Shown: one piece after another, positions 6,441 through 13,580 of the stretch
Layout of the letters: every line of letters begins with the position of its first letter
How positions within the stretch are numbered: position 1 is the first letter of the stretch
Source of the DNA: Synoicihabitans lomoniglobus
GTDB lineage: Bacteria > Verrucomicrobiota > Verrucomicrobiia > Opitutales > Opitutaceae
Direction: 5' to 3'
Assembly: GCF_029023725.1 (NCBI RefSeq)
Contig: NZ_CP119075.1
Coordinates: 2,103,501 to 2,167,500, forward strand
Length of the DNA stretch: 64,000 nucleotides
Position numbers and translations under genes: made by a program
The notes under the pieces: generated by a model
What the model saw: the letters and a program-made list of their open reading frames with translations, nothing else
Told to the model about the DNA's origin: nothing
Databases searched by the model: none

Positions 6441-7000
6441 CAGGAATCCAGCCAGTAAATTTCCGAGACGTAGCAGGCGACCGCCGACCCGGTGGGGTTG
6501 TAGATTTCAATCACCTCACTCACCGGCAGCTGAACCTTTTCGCCAAACGCCACCGTCCCGCCGACGACACCATCGACGCGCCACTGCAACGAAACGGCAG
6601 GGTCCTGATTATCGATGATGATGAGTTTCCGGCGGCGGCGGGTTCCGACCGACAAATCAGGGGCGAAAGTAACGCCGGAGGTGGCGGGAATTTCGGTATC
6701 GTCCCACGGAACCAGCTCGGTCTTTGGCTCCGTCATCGCCTTGCGGTTGTCGTTGAAATGATCGTAACCGACCCAGACTTCAACGAACTGATCAAACGCG
6801 GCGGTGTTGGTCAGTTCGATGAACGCAAATTCCTGCCCGGGACCGACGCCCGTTCCCGTGCCCGGATGGAAGTCGGAGCGCGGCATGTCGCCCATCTTAA
6901 CGCCAATCAAAGACGCGGCGGAAATGATGTCGACGTAACGTCCGGCGACACGAAGCGGCAGCGTTTGACCGGCCGCAATTTTTGGGCGTAGAACACTCAT
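6440..7000 (-). CDS. Minor capsid or vertex protein candidate
   Basis: The 186-residue protein is beta-rich throughout and lacks membrane spans. It starts MSVLRPKIAAGQTLPLRVAG, then RYVDIISAASLIGVKM, and later has IELTNTAAFDQFVEVWVGYDHF and KLIIIDNQDPAVSLQWRVDG. The N-terminal RYVDIISA phrase and the overall strand pattern would fit a single jelly-roll such as a penton or spike base. It directly follows the large amphipathic-repeat protein and overlaps the repeat-fibre gene, so the order is membrane-linked protein, vertex, fibre, spike. This role is inferred from fold pattern and place. Confidence 0.5.
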   Translation of the reverse strand: MSVLRPKIAAGQTLPLRVAGRYVDIISAASLIGVKMGDMPRSDFHPGTGTGVGPGQEFAFIELTNTAAFDQFVEVWVGYDHFNDNRKAMTEPKTELVPWDDTEIPATSGVTFAPDLSVGTRRRRKLIIIDNQDPAVSLQWRVDGVVGGTVAFGEKVQLPVSEVIEIYNPTGSAVACYVSEIYWLDS

Positions 7001-8356
7001 TTATTTTCCTTTCGCCAGACTGCGCAAACCGATGACGAGAGAAACCGCCGTTGCTGCAATCGCGGCATACTTTCCGAGCGTCTGGATGACGTCGGAATCC
7101 GGGTCGCGGAGATTCTTTTCAAGCCGGTCGATGGCCTGCGACGTGATGCCGCCAGCTTGACGAGCGGCATCTTCTGCAAAGGCCAGCGTTTGCGCTTGAG
7201 CGGTCGACGTGGCGGAAAATACGCGGTCAATTACGTCCTTGCTCTGCTCACTCGATTCACGAGCGATTTCTTGAACGGCATCAATGGAATCGGACCCGAA
7301 TTCAAACGATTCGCTCAACGCATCCCGGCCGAAATTGGAAACCTCGACGAGCGCGGCATTCCCGGAATCAGCGACGAGCTGAGCGGCATCGACGGCGGCA
7401 CCGGTGCCAGCGCGTGCGAGGTCGAACGCCTCGCGGGTGTTTTCGTTGCTGGCCTCAAATACATCACGCCCAAAGTCGAACGATTCAGCGAGCGCGCCGG
7501 AGGTTGCCCGCTCGATCCGTTCGCCGGAACGGTCGGAGAGTTCGAGCGCTGCAAGGGAGGTTTCCCGCGTGGTTTCGAGCGCATCGCGGGTAACGTCTTC
7601 GACGAGGTCGTTTGCCTGCGATCCGGCCACAACGACCGCCTGAAATGAATCCTTGCCGAATTCGAGCGCGTCGCGCCCGAAGTCGAGGCTTTCGCGCGTC
7701 GACTCTTGCACCGTCTCGAATGCATCGCGAGACACGTCCCCGGCAAAGCTCGTCGCGGCTTCGCTCGCACCGGCAACGCGGTCGATTGCAGCACGGCCGA
7801 AATCGAGGCTTTCCCGGGTGGTTTCCTGCGACGTTTCGAGCGCATCGCGGGTAACGTCACCAATGAGACGGTTTGCGCCCTCTTGGGCACGCTGGACGGT
7901 CTCGAAAGCGTCGCGAGACGTGTCCCCGGCAAAATTGAATGCATCCTCCTGACCGCGTTGCACGGTCTCGAAAGCATCGCGGGAGGCATCACCCGCAAAG
8001 CCGAGTGCATCCTCGGTGCCGCGCTGAACCGTCTCGAACGAATCGCGGGAGACATCCCCGGCAAAATTGGTCGCGGTCTCCTGTGACTCTTGCGCGCTTC
8101 TTAACGCCTGGTCGGTCACAAACTCGTTTGATTCGAGGGCACGCGCGCCCGCTTCCTGCGAAGCACGCAAAGCCTGATCGGCGACGAATTCGTTTGATTC
8201 GAGGGCATCGGCCGCAAAGTCGGCGTCAAAGCTCTCATTGATGAGCGTTCCGCCTTGTCCGACGACGGTTGCACCCTCGGCCGCGTTGAGAGAATTATCC
8301 GTCGCCGTCGTGTGCGTGTTCGTCGCTGAGTTGGTTTTCTTTGACCCCTTAGACAT
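7001..8356 (-). CDS. Large 22-residue amphipathic-repeat protein with C-terminal anchor
   Basis: The 451-residue protein is mostly repeats of about 22 residues with consensus FAGDxSRDAFETVQRGxEDA; a related ALESNEFVADQALR unit occurs twice near the N-terminus. A C-terminal hydrophobic segment (YAAIAATAVSLVIGLRSL, about 430-447) ends in a basic tail. Periods of 22 (two hendecads) give either amphipathic helices like apolipoproteins, which lie on lipid surfaces, or long coiled coils. In a virus with an internal membrane, a lipid-associated scaffold or a membrane-anchored stalk is likely. It resembles a tape measure only superficially, because no tail genes exist. Several opposite-strand open frames across it are artefacts of the repeats. 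Confidence 0.65.
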   Translation of the reverse strand: MSKGSKKTNSATNTHTTATDNSLNAAEGATVVGQGGTLINESFDADFAADALESNEFVADQALRASQEAGARALESNEFVTDQALRSAQESQETATNFAGDVSRDSFETVQRGTEDALGFAGDASRDAFETVQRGQEDAFNFAGDTSRDAFETVQRAQEGANRLIGDVTRDALETSQETTRESLDFGRAAIDRVAGASEAATSFAGDVSRDAFETVQESTRESLDFGRDALEFGKDSFQAVVVAGSQANDLVEDVTRDALETTRETSLAALELSDRSGERIERATSGALAESFDFGRDVFEASNENTREAFDLARAGTGAAVDAAQLVADSGNAALVEVSNFGRDALSESFEFGSDSIDAVQEIARESSEQSKDVIDRVFSATSTAQAQTLAFAEDAARQAGGITSQAIDRLEKNLRDPDSDVIQTLGKYAAIAATAVSLVIGLRSLAKGK

Positions 8357-8819
8357 CGCTCAAATCCTTTCGCATGACGACCTCGGCAAGCCGGTATCCG
8401 TAGCGCTTCGACATCACCCGAGCCAACGCGGGGCGGATCGTATGAAACCGAATCGAGACGCACGATTCAGCGGCGGCGAGATCGTCGATGCGTTCGACGA
8501 TTTCCGGCAAAATCGAGCCGTCTGAATCGCGCTTGGCGTAGACGGCGACAATCACTAGCTCGCGCGCCGCTTCGACGTCAACGCGAGTGATCATCATTCC
8601 GACCCGTTCCCGGGACGCATTAAAAACGTGGAAGCACTGAGCCCCGCCAGACTCGACCACACGGCGAAGGCAGTCGGCATGCTCGGCCGGGGAATCCATC
8701 GGGATTTCCCGCTCAAATTCCGAGCAAGCCGAATCCCACGGAGCCAGCTCGATGCGGAGCTTCGGCGCTACGGGCGGCGGACGCGGCGACGGCGGGAGGG
8801 CTTGCGCTTGGACGGCCAT
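8349..8819 (-). CDS. GNAT-like fold protein in the structural operon
   Basis: The 156-residue frame has a Pro-rich N-terminus (about 1-20), which overlaps the upstream gene by 52 bases; the true start may be ATG 8699. The C-terminal half (VIVAVYAKRD, then IRPALARVMSKRYGYRLAEVVMRKDL) looks like the last strands and helix of a GNAT acetyltransferase. The usual acetyl-CoA loop (R/Q-x-x-G-x-G/A) is not evident, so activity is doubtful. The lone GNAT-like gene lies between small membrane proteins and the amphipathic-repeat protein. It could modify virion proteins or be a degenerate structural derivative. Confidence 0.5.
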   Translation of the reverse strand: MAVQAQALPPSPRPPPVAPKLRIELAPWDSACSEFEREIPMDSPAEHADCLRRVVESGGAQCFHVFNASRERVGMMITRVDVEAARELVIVAVYAKRDSDGSILPEIVERIDDLAAAESCVSIRFHTIRPALARVMSKRYGYRLAEVVMRKDLSDV

Positions 8820-9055
8820 AAAAACAGAGCGAGGACGACGAGAACGGAGAGGGCGAGGGATGCGACGAGAGCCGGGTTTAACGTGGCGAGAGCGGCGGTT
8901 GAGGGCGTGCCCCCGGAGCCAACTCCGAGGTTTTTATTGCCGAAATTAACCGTGACGGGAGCGCCCGACGTGGCGGCTTGAGTGGTGGGGCCGGAGTCCC
9001 CGGAGAGTCCACCACTCAAACCGGCCAGAATCGAACCTACGAGCGGGAGAGGCAC
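8768..9055 (-). CDS. Small virion membrane protein with basic tail
   Basis: The 95-residue protein has a Gly/Ser-rich N-terminal part (LAGLSGGLSGDSGPTTQAATSG). A membrane span follows at about 63-83 (LVASLALSVLVVLALFLWP), and the very basic tail KRKPSRRRRVRRP could contact the genome or the lipid head groups. The arrangement resembles the small integral proteins of PM2 and PRD1 virions in general. No family is recognised. It lies 7 bases downstream of the 94-residue membrane protein gene, within the operon that starts with the capsid gene. Confidence 0.6.
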   Translation of the reverse strand: MPLPLVGSILAGLSGGLSGDSGPTTQAATSGAPVTVNFGNKNLGVGSGGTPSTAALATLNPALVASLALSVLVVLALFLWPSKRKPSRRRRVRRP

Positions 9056-9062
9056 GATGGAA

Positions 9063-9347
9063 TCAGGGGCGGCGGCCGCGCAAGAGGACCGCGCCCAGAA
9101 TCACAACCAGAACGGCCGGAATCCACGGCGGAATTGCTCCCAACGCGGCGGTGATTTTCTCGCCGGTGGTGAGTTGTCCCGCCTCCGCCAGTGCTCGCGC
9201 GGCGTCCGCATCGGCCTTGGCCTTTTCGGCTTCGGCCTGAGCGGTGGCCGCTTGCGCGGCGGCGGTGGCGGCGCGTGCTTGGTAGCGCGCGGAGCCAATC
9301 GCCGAGGCCGCGTTAAGCGTATCAGTGAGGAGTTGACCAAAGGTCAT
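9063..9347 (-). CDS. Small virion membrane protein with Ala-rich helix
   Basis: The 94-residue protein has a long alanine-rich helical region (about 15-55, with RAATAAAQAATAQAEAEKAKADADAAR broken by charged residues). After a short loop comes a C-terminal span at about 72-88 (IPPWIPAVLVVILGAVLL) and the tail RGRRP. It is the gene right after the major capsid protein. In internal-membrane viruses this position often holds a protein tying the capsid to the bilayer, which is my inference here. I recognise no named family. Confidence 0.6.
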   Translation of the reverse strand: MTFGQLLTDTLNAASAIGSARYQARAATAAAQAATAQAEAEKAKADADAARALAEAGQLTTGEKITAALGAIPPWIPAVLVVILGAVLLRGRRP

Positions 9348-9371
9348 AACTTTCGGGCGGTTCCCCGGCGG

Positions 9372-10181
9372 TTAGGCTCCAAATCCCGGCGAAACCGAGG
9401 TCTGCAACACCGTGATCGATTGCGCAGCGGCCGAGTCAATACGCACGTTGAGCGTCTGATTCACTTCAAGGAAATCGCCGATTTGTTCGGTGAAGTTGAA
9501 GCAAAGCGGATACTCAAACGCGGTGGCATCGAGGCCGTAATCGGCGAGGACGCGCGCGTTTTGCGTCTTGGTGACTTCCCAGACGCGTTCCGAATCGGCG
9601 ATAACGTCGACGCTGTTGATCGTCTGCGGGCCATCCATGAGGAAACGCAGGATCGGGAAACGCTTGTTGGCGGTGTCCCAATCGTAAAGACCGGACGGGG
9701 CATTGATCGTGCTTTCCGACTTGCGGATGATGGCCCTGATGCGCTTGCCATCGACACCGACCCGAAAACCCCGGTCAAAAGACATGATTCCCTCAATACG
9801 AGGCACAGCCCCGGCGGTTTTGAGTTGGAGCTCAACCGACATGGTGCGGGCGCCAGCGGTGTCCCACGCGGTTAGCGATTCGTCGTCTTTGTCGGCAGCG
9901 GCCGGGTCGGAGAAGTTGAGCGGGAGCTCACCGGTTCCGACCGTGATACCGTTCAATTTCGCCTCATCGAGGAGACGCTGCGCGGTGCAATCCCAAATCG
10001 CGACCTCGTCCACTTTGACGCGAACGCGGTCAACGACCGTTCCCGCCGCCGTGGCCACGCCATCGTGGAAGCAAAAAAGTTTGTGCTGGAAGTAGCGGCG
10101 ACCGGTAGGGGTTGAATAAGTGGCGAGGCCACCATCTACAACACCCTCGATGCCGGTAATACGGAGTTCGTTTCTACGCAT
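9372..10181 (-). CDS. Major capsid protein, PM2 P2-like double jelly-roll
   Basis: The 269-residue protein has the same length as I recall for PM2 P2. The pattern runs through the whole chain: GVVDGGLATYSTPTGRRYF near the N-terminus, VRVKVDEVAIWDCTAQRLLDE at about 51-71, and GELPLNFSDP with a later LTAWDTAGARTMSVELQLKT before residue 120. A second half has VIADSERVWEVTKTQNARVLADYG and ends in strands VNQTLNVRI and QSITVLQTSV. These are the features of the corticovirus-type P2 family: two jelly-rolls, each with an RRY or wEvT-type strand. It is predicted to form pseudo-hexameric trimers around an internal membrane. The residue pattern makes the call strong without a search. Confidence 0.85.
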   Translation of the reverse strand: MRRNELRITGIEGVVDGGLATYSTPTGRRYFQHKLFCFHDGVATAAGTVVDRVRVKVDEVAIWDCTAQRLLDEAKLNGITVGTGELPLNFSDPAAADKDDESLTAWDTAGARTMSVELQLKTAGAVPRIEGIMSFDRGFRVGVDGKRIRAIIRKSESTINAPSGLYDWDTANKRFPILRFLMDGPQTINSVDVIADSERVWEVTKTQNARVLADYGLDATAFEYPLCFNFTEQIGDFLEVNQTLNVRIDSAAAQSITVLQTSVSPGFGA

Positions 10182-10195
10182 GGTATCGGGGTGGG

Positions 10196-10321
10196 TTAGA
10201 ACCGAGGCAGCGCGCGGATAACACGGATGTTATCGAGCTTGCTCCGGAACATGAAGGCCACCAATCCGCCGCCGATGAACCAAGCAGCGCGGTAAAGCCA
10301 AGTTTTGTGAGATGCTTTCAT
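10196..10321 (-). CDS. Tiny membrane protein just upstream of the capsid gene
   Basis: A 41-residue frame starts at ATG 10321 with GGGAGG two bases upstream. It reads MKASHKTWLYRAAWFIGGG, then LVAFMFRSKLDN, with one membrane span (about 8-26) and a basic C-terminus. It ends 14 bases before the capsid start on the same strand, so it opens the structural operon. Very small integral proteins are a hallmark of PM2-type virions. The frame is below usual gene-calling cut-offs; position and hydrophobic profile support it. Confidence 0.5.
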   Translation of the reverse strand: MKASHKTWLYRAAWFIGGGLVAFMFRSKLDNIRVIRALPRF

Positions 10322-10517
10322 CGCCTCCCAAAAACCGGGGAAATACCGGGACAATCAATCGAACTGAGGTAGCGTCATAGGGCCGAAGCGAGCAACGCCG
10401 AACAGCGGAAGACTAGACCGAGCAAGATGTTGCAAATTGGTCAAAAATCAGAAACTGTCAGCCGATAGATCATCGATCGACTTAACGTCTCGGAATTCCC
10501 CCAATCTTTTAGTTTAT

Positions 10518-10546
10518 TTTACATCCTAGTCCGAATGGTCTATATC
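10518..10546 (+). promoter_or_regulatory. Promoter of the AT-rich accessory module
   Basis: TTTACA (10518-10523) and TATATC (10541-10546) are separated by 17 bases, 31 bases ahead of the first rightward accessory gene. The region 10322-10577 is otherwise a gene-free divergent gap between this module and the leftward capsid operon and is AT-rich. Confidence 0.45.
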
Positions 10547-10577
10547 CATAATATGATTCAGGAATCTAAATGTTTTT

Positions 10578-10829
10578 ATGTCCGATAAACTAAGATCAAA
10601 ATTAGCAACTCTTGCTACGAGAATTGCAGCTAACGAGATAGATTCCACTAGGGTTTTTCTCCTCGAAATCAGAGCCCAAAGGCTTTCTCCGCCTTCCCGA
10701 GAATCGGTAAAGAAACTCCTCGCTGAGACGCTATCAATAAGTACCGATACCGTCTCAATCAGACTTGCCAGTCATGACGACAGCAATCGCATACTTGATG
10801 ATATCGTAAATATATTAGACAACGAATAG
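10578..10829 (+). CDS. Hypothetical helical protein, accessory module gene 1
   Basis: The 83-residue protein starts MSDKLRSKLATLATRIAANE. It is charged and helical, with a pattern like LRSKLATLATRIAANEIDSTRVFLLEIRA. I do not recognise it. It begins a rightward, AT-rich, four-gene module lying against the direction of the surrounding viral operon, and the next gene starts 8 bases later. Codon use (many AAT, ATA, AAA) is unlike that of the GC-rich viral and host genes, which suggests recent acquisition. A small adaptor or immunity-type protein is conceivable, but nothing identifies it. Confidence 0.6.
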   Translation: MSDKLRSKLATLATRIAANEIDSTRVFLLEIRAQRLSPPSRESVKKLLAETLSISTDTVSIRLASHDDSNRILDDIVNILDNE

Positions 10830-10837
10830 TCGGTAAT

Positions 10838-11491
10838 ATGGAGGCATTAACCGACGCGCTAATCCAGCATCTCCAAGACAATGGCTTGGACGACTACATA
10901 TGGAAGGGAGCACTTGTTCTTGTTTGCTGGACAGTAGTTACTGCTATACTGACAAGATGGTTTTCGACCCGAAGGATTATTTCTCAAATCCGGCGAGAAG
11001 GGATTGAAGAGAAACTCAAGAATGGAGATGTGATCGAGAGAATTGAAAAAAGTCGCACCGACTTATCGGCAAAATCCGAAAGTATCAATATGTTCCTGTC
11101 AGAGATTCGGGATGCTCTTAAAAGTGGCGATAAAAAACGCTTACATGAAGTGCGCGAAGAAACTTGCAGGACATATTCAATAGACTATCTGGACCAACTC
11201 CGTCGGTACGTAGAAGATATCAAAATATTTTGCGATCACGCTGACGCGCTTGATCGGGTAATAATCGACATTCTTCCTGCACTAGATACCATAAAGAGAT
11301 TTCTAGACGTGATAAATAGTGAGAAGATTTTATCAAAACTAGACTATCCTTCGAAATACAGACTCGATCCAAATCCACAAAAGATTTTTTTCAGGAAAAT
11401 CAGTAGACTGGTACCACCCTATCGAATTCCTACCAAAATCCAAATTCAGAGGATTAGTAAGTCAATGAAGAAGCATCTCAGGGATGATTAA
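10838..11491 (+). CDS. Membrane-anchored coiled protein, accessory module gene 2
   Basis: The 217-residue protein has a short N-terminal segment, one membrane span at about 21-40 (IWKGALVLVCWTVVTAILTR), and then a long charged helical region. That region runs from QIRREGIEEKLKNGDVIERIEK through SAKSESINMFLSEIRDALKSGDKK. The C-terminus is basic and aromatic. It looks like a single-pass inner-membrane protein with a cytoplasmic coiled-coil domain. No enzyme motif is seen. Together with the multi-spanning protein of gene 4 it could form a membrane complex, as in abortive-infection or superinfection-exclusion systems; this is inference. Confidence 0.6.
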   Translation: MEALTDALIQHLQDNGLDDYIWKGALVLVCWTVVTAILTRWFSTRRIISQIRREGIEEKLKNGDVIERIEKSRTDLSAKSESINMFLSEIRDALKSGDKKRLHEVREETCRTYSIDYLDQLRRYVEDIKIFCDHADALDRVIIDILPALDTIKRFLDVINSEKILSKLDYPSKYRLDPNPQKIFFRKISRLVPPYRIPTKIQIQRISKSMKKHLRDD

Positions 11492-11583
11492 TAATATCAG
11501 TGCAATAAGTTCTGAAAATAACTACGAATTAACAAAAACCGAAGCGCCTCTTTCATGTAAAAACAATTCGACATCAATGAATC

Positions 11584-11895
11584 ATGCATAATCCATTCGC
11601 TAGCTTCGACGAAATATACGAAATCACTCAAACGCTCATCGTGAACCACGAAGAACGCGTCTTCAAAATCGAAATACTTCAGAGCATGAAGACGTTAGAT
11701 CGAAATGAATTTTCAAGCCGAGTTTACGTTGAGACAGACATAAAGGTAAATCCGACCTATTCAGATGATCACTTAAGCAAGCGCGTAAGGGCGTGGTCAC
11801 GCTTGGTCGACTTCCCCTGGGTGAAGCATGACAATCCCGATGGAGCGGTTTCACAGACACTTGGATTTCTGAGCGAAAGATACAAGCAAAAGTAA
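11584..11895 (+). CDS. Hypothetical soluble protein, accessory module gene 3
   Basis: The 103-residue protein starts MHNPFASFDEIYEITQTLIV. It is predicted alpha/beta with strands ERVFKIEIL and SSRVYVETDI, and its end contains a WSRLVDFPWVKHD segment with DGAVSQTLGFL. No motif or family is recognised. The gap of about 90 bases to gene 2 is AT-rich and could hold a promoter, but no clear pair of boxes stands out. Gene 4 follows after 75 bases. It shares the AT-rich codon use of the module. Confidence 0.55.
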   Translation: MHNPFASFDEIYEITQTLIVNHEERVFKIEILQSMKTLDRNEFSSRVYVETDIKVNPTYSDDHLSKRVRAWSRLVDFPWVKHDNPDGAVSQTLGFLSERYKQK

Positions 11896-11970
11896 AGGCT
11901 CGACAGCCAGTTTAGTCAATTGGTCTGCTGCCCTTCTTGACTGAGCCCAAATGTCATACGCAATTAAACA

Positions 11971-12774
11971 ATGGCTCATTTTTACCGAGACCAACAAGTT
12001 AGCAACCTGAAGATAGACGGAGACGTACTCCGCCAAATAGACAGCGTGTTTCAAGCTAGAGGCGTCCTACTCAATCAGCAAGTGCTGAATGAATCAGAAC
12101 AAGGAAACAAGAGTTTTCTAACATACGTCATAAGGTTCGACGAAAAAGGATACCGCCTTTTTTCAATAGGTGATCTTATCGATTATTTTCACAAAGCGGG
12201 ATATGTTGAAAGAATCCTTTTTACGGTAGAAACGGGAGATAGTCTAAGATCAAACCGACAAGTTGGATCTCACCTAGAGTTGAGACTCGATAAGAAAGGC
12301 GGTAACTCCTGCTATCTGTCGGTGACCTCCGATGATTCAGATTGGGTTGATTCATCATTTTCTGCAGTTCAGGAAAATCTGCAAAAGAACCGAACAAGAA
12401 ACGGTTGGGCTCGTTCCGCATGGATACAATTTCTAGTTCAGATTGTCGGCGTGACCCTGGGATTCGTTTTGAGTCTTTGGGCTGCATTTAATTTGGAATC
12501 CAAGCTAAGCATGGAATCACCATTTATTATAAGCTTTCTTTTCGTTCTTCTTATTTTCTCAAACACGTGGACCTATCTCAATAAACAAATCCTGTGTTTT
12601 ATCGATAATACATTTCCTAATATTGAATTCTATAGACCCAAAAAAGATACTATTCACTGGCTTATCCAAACGGTGGTCGGAGGTGTTTTTTTAGCGATAG
12701 TCTTATACTTTTTGAGTGTTGTATTTTCCTACTTTACAGATATTTTGAGCGGATTTGTGAATAGAAATACATAG
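11971..12774 (+). CDS. Three-span membrane protein with N-terminal soluble domain, accessory module gene 4
   Basis: The 267-residue protein has a soluble domain over residues 1-145 (beta-rich: FLTYVIRFDEKGYRLF, ERILFTVETGD, HLELRLDKKGG, SCYLSVTSDD). Three membrane spans follow at about 151-172, 183-203 and 230-255. I do not recognise the domain. A soluble sensor-like domain fused to a compact membrane part is a layout seen in many phage-defence effectors, where the membrane part damages the host envelope once triggered. That is an analogy, not an identification. It is the last gene of the rightward module and converges with the packaging ATPase gene. Confidence 0.6.
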   Translation: MAHFYRDQQVSNLKIDGDVLRQIDSVFQARGVLLNQQVLNESEQGNKSFLTYVIRFDEKGYRLFSIGDLIDYFHKAGYVERILFTVETGDSLRSNRQVGSHLELRLDKKGGNSCYLSVTSDDSDWVDSSFSAVQENLQKNRTRNGWARSAWIQFLVQIVGVTLGFVLSLWAAFNLESKLSMESPFIISFLFVLLIFSNTWTYLNKQILCFIDNTFPNIEFYRPKKDTIHWLIQTVVGGVFLAIVLYFLSVVFSYFTDILSGFVNRNT

Positions 12775-12789
12775 CCACGCGCTCCGCGC

Positions 12790-12819
12790 TAGCGTCTACG
12801 TATGCACTCTTGGACGCTA
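12790..12819. terminator. Weak inverted repeat between convergent genes
   Basis: TAGCGTC (12790-12796) pairs with GACGCTA (12813-12819), with a 16-base loop. It lies where the rightward module (ends 12774) meets the leftward ATPase gene (ends 12817). There is no T-run, so terminator function is doubtful. Confidence 0.25.
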
Positions 12820-13338
12820 AGCAGGGAATCGGCCTCGTGTTATAATGTGGTTCGGAGCGTCGGCATGTTTTCGGCAGTGTAGAAATTCGTATTTTGGAAG
12901 CCGCGTTGATTCCAGTAAACGAGAATCCGACCATTCCCGCGCGATGGACTCCGCCGATTCGCGGGTCTGCCAGAATAGGAAAAGGGTTCCAAGTTGGTTG
13001 CGCTGTTTGGGGAGCATGTCCTGCCAAACGTGGGTCATGGCGTGGAGTTGGTGGAATTGATGCCGCAAGCTCGTGAACATGGGCGTCACTTCCTTGTCGC
13101 GCTCGAAATGGTCGCCGAAATCGTCGCAGAAGACAGCACAGGAACGGTAACGCCAGCACGCCTCCAGGAACTTGGCCTTGTCGGTAAAGACGAGTGAATG
13201 GTTTCCCCAGTTGGCGGACCGCGTGTCGAACACAATCGATCTCCGCCGTTCGCGCTGCCAGTAGGTCAACGAGAGCCGTTTTCCCACATGGGATTTTCCG
13301 AAAAGCGAGGGACCGATGATGCCGACGTGAATGCTCAT
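12817..13338 (-). CDS. Genome-packaging ATPase, PM2 P9 / PRD1 P9-type
   Basis: The 173-residue protein has a Walker A at residues 9-16 (GPSLFGKS) and a Walker B at about 68-73 (AVFCDD). A polar strand LGTLFLFWQTRE follows at about 116-127, in the position of the sensor strand of FtsK/HerA-type packaging ATPases. The domain is short, with no nuclease part, as in tailless internal-membrane viruses rather than tailed-phage terminases. Filamentous-phage Zot proteins share the fold, but the neighbouring jelly-roll capsid makes the virion ATPase reading better. Its start overlaps the stop of the next upstream gene by 4 bases. It probably translocates DNA into a preformed capsid. Confidence 0.75.
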   Translation of the reverse strand: MSIHVGIIGPSLFGKSHVGKRLSLTYWQRERRRSIVFDTRSANWGNHSLVFTDKAKFLEACWRYRSCAVFCDDFGDHFERDKEVTPMFTSLRHQFHQLHAMTHVWQDMLPKQRNQLGTLFLFWQTRESAESIAREWSDSRLLESTRLPKYEFLHCRKHADAPNHIITRGRFPA

Positions 13339-13574
13339 TCTTTCGGTAACGACGGCGCGAGAACTCCGAGAATTATCGTCACGAGCACGACGAGCCAGAG
13401 CCAGCCGGACGGCCCGAATTTTCCGAAGAGGAACACAACTGAACCGAGCAGGGCCAACGGGTAGACAAGCGCAACGATGTGACGCAGGACGGTCAGCGCC
13501 ACGGGCACCGGAGCGGACGGTTTTTCAACCGCTTCGGCCGGTTGAGCAGATGGGGAGGATTCGTTTTCAGTCAT
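13335..13574 (-). CDS. Two-span membrane protein upstream of the ATPase
   Basis: The 79-residue protein has a polar, Pro- and Glu-rich N-terminus (about 1-25) and then two hydrophobic segments, at about 33-50 (IVALVYPLALLGSVVFLF) and 56-73 (SGWLWLVVLVTIILGVL). The C-terminus is short. Its end overlaps the start of the ATPase gene by 4 bases, so it is probably translated together with it. In PM2-type viruses small integral membrane proteins sit with the ATPase at a special vertex, which suggests that role here. No family is recognised. Confidence 0.55.
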   Translation of the reverse strand: MTENESSPSAQPAEAVEKPSAPVPVALTVLRHIVALVYPLALLGSVVFLFGKFGPSGWLWLVVLVTIILGVLAPSLPKE

Positions 13575-13580
13575 AGCGGT

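Noticed and set aside
7001..8356. Tail tape-measure protein
   Set aside because: Repeats and coiled coil fit, but no tail, portal or terminase gene exists and the capsid is of the tailless type.
7157..8525. Several open frames on the plus strand across the amphipathic-repeat gene
   Set aside because: They are created by the repeats and G/C-rich codons of the minus-strand gene and lack start sites or neighbours that fit.
12817..13338. Zot protein of a filamentous phage
   Set aside because: The Walker ATPase would fit, but the jelly-roll capsid and lack of the filamentous coat and assembly set favour the packaging ATPase.
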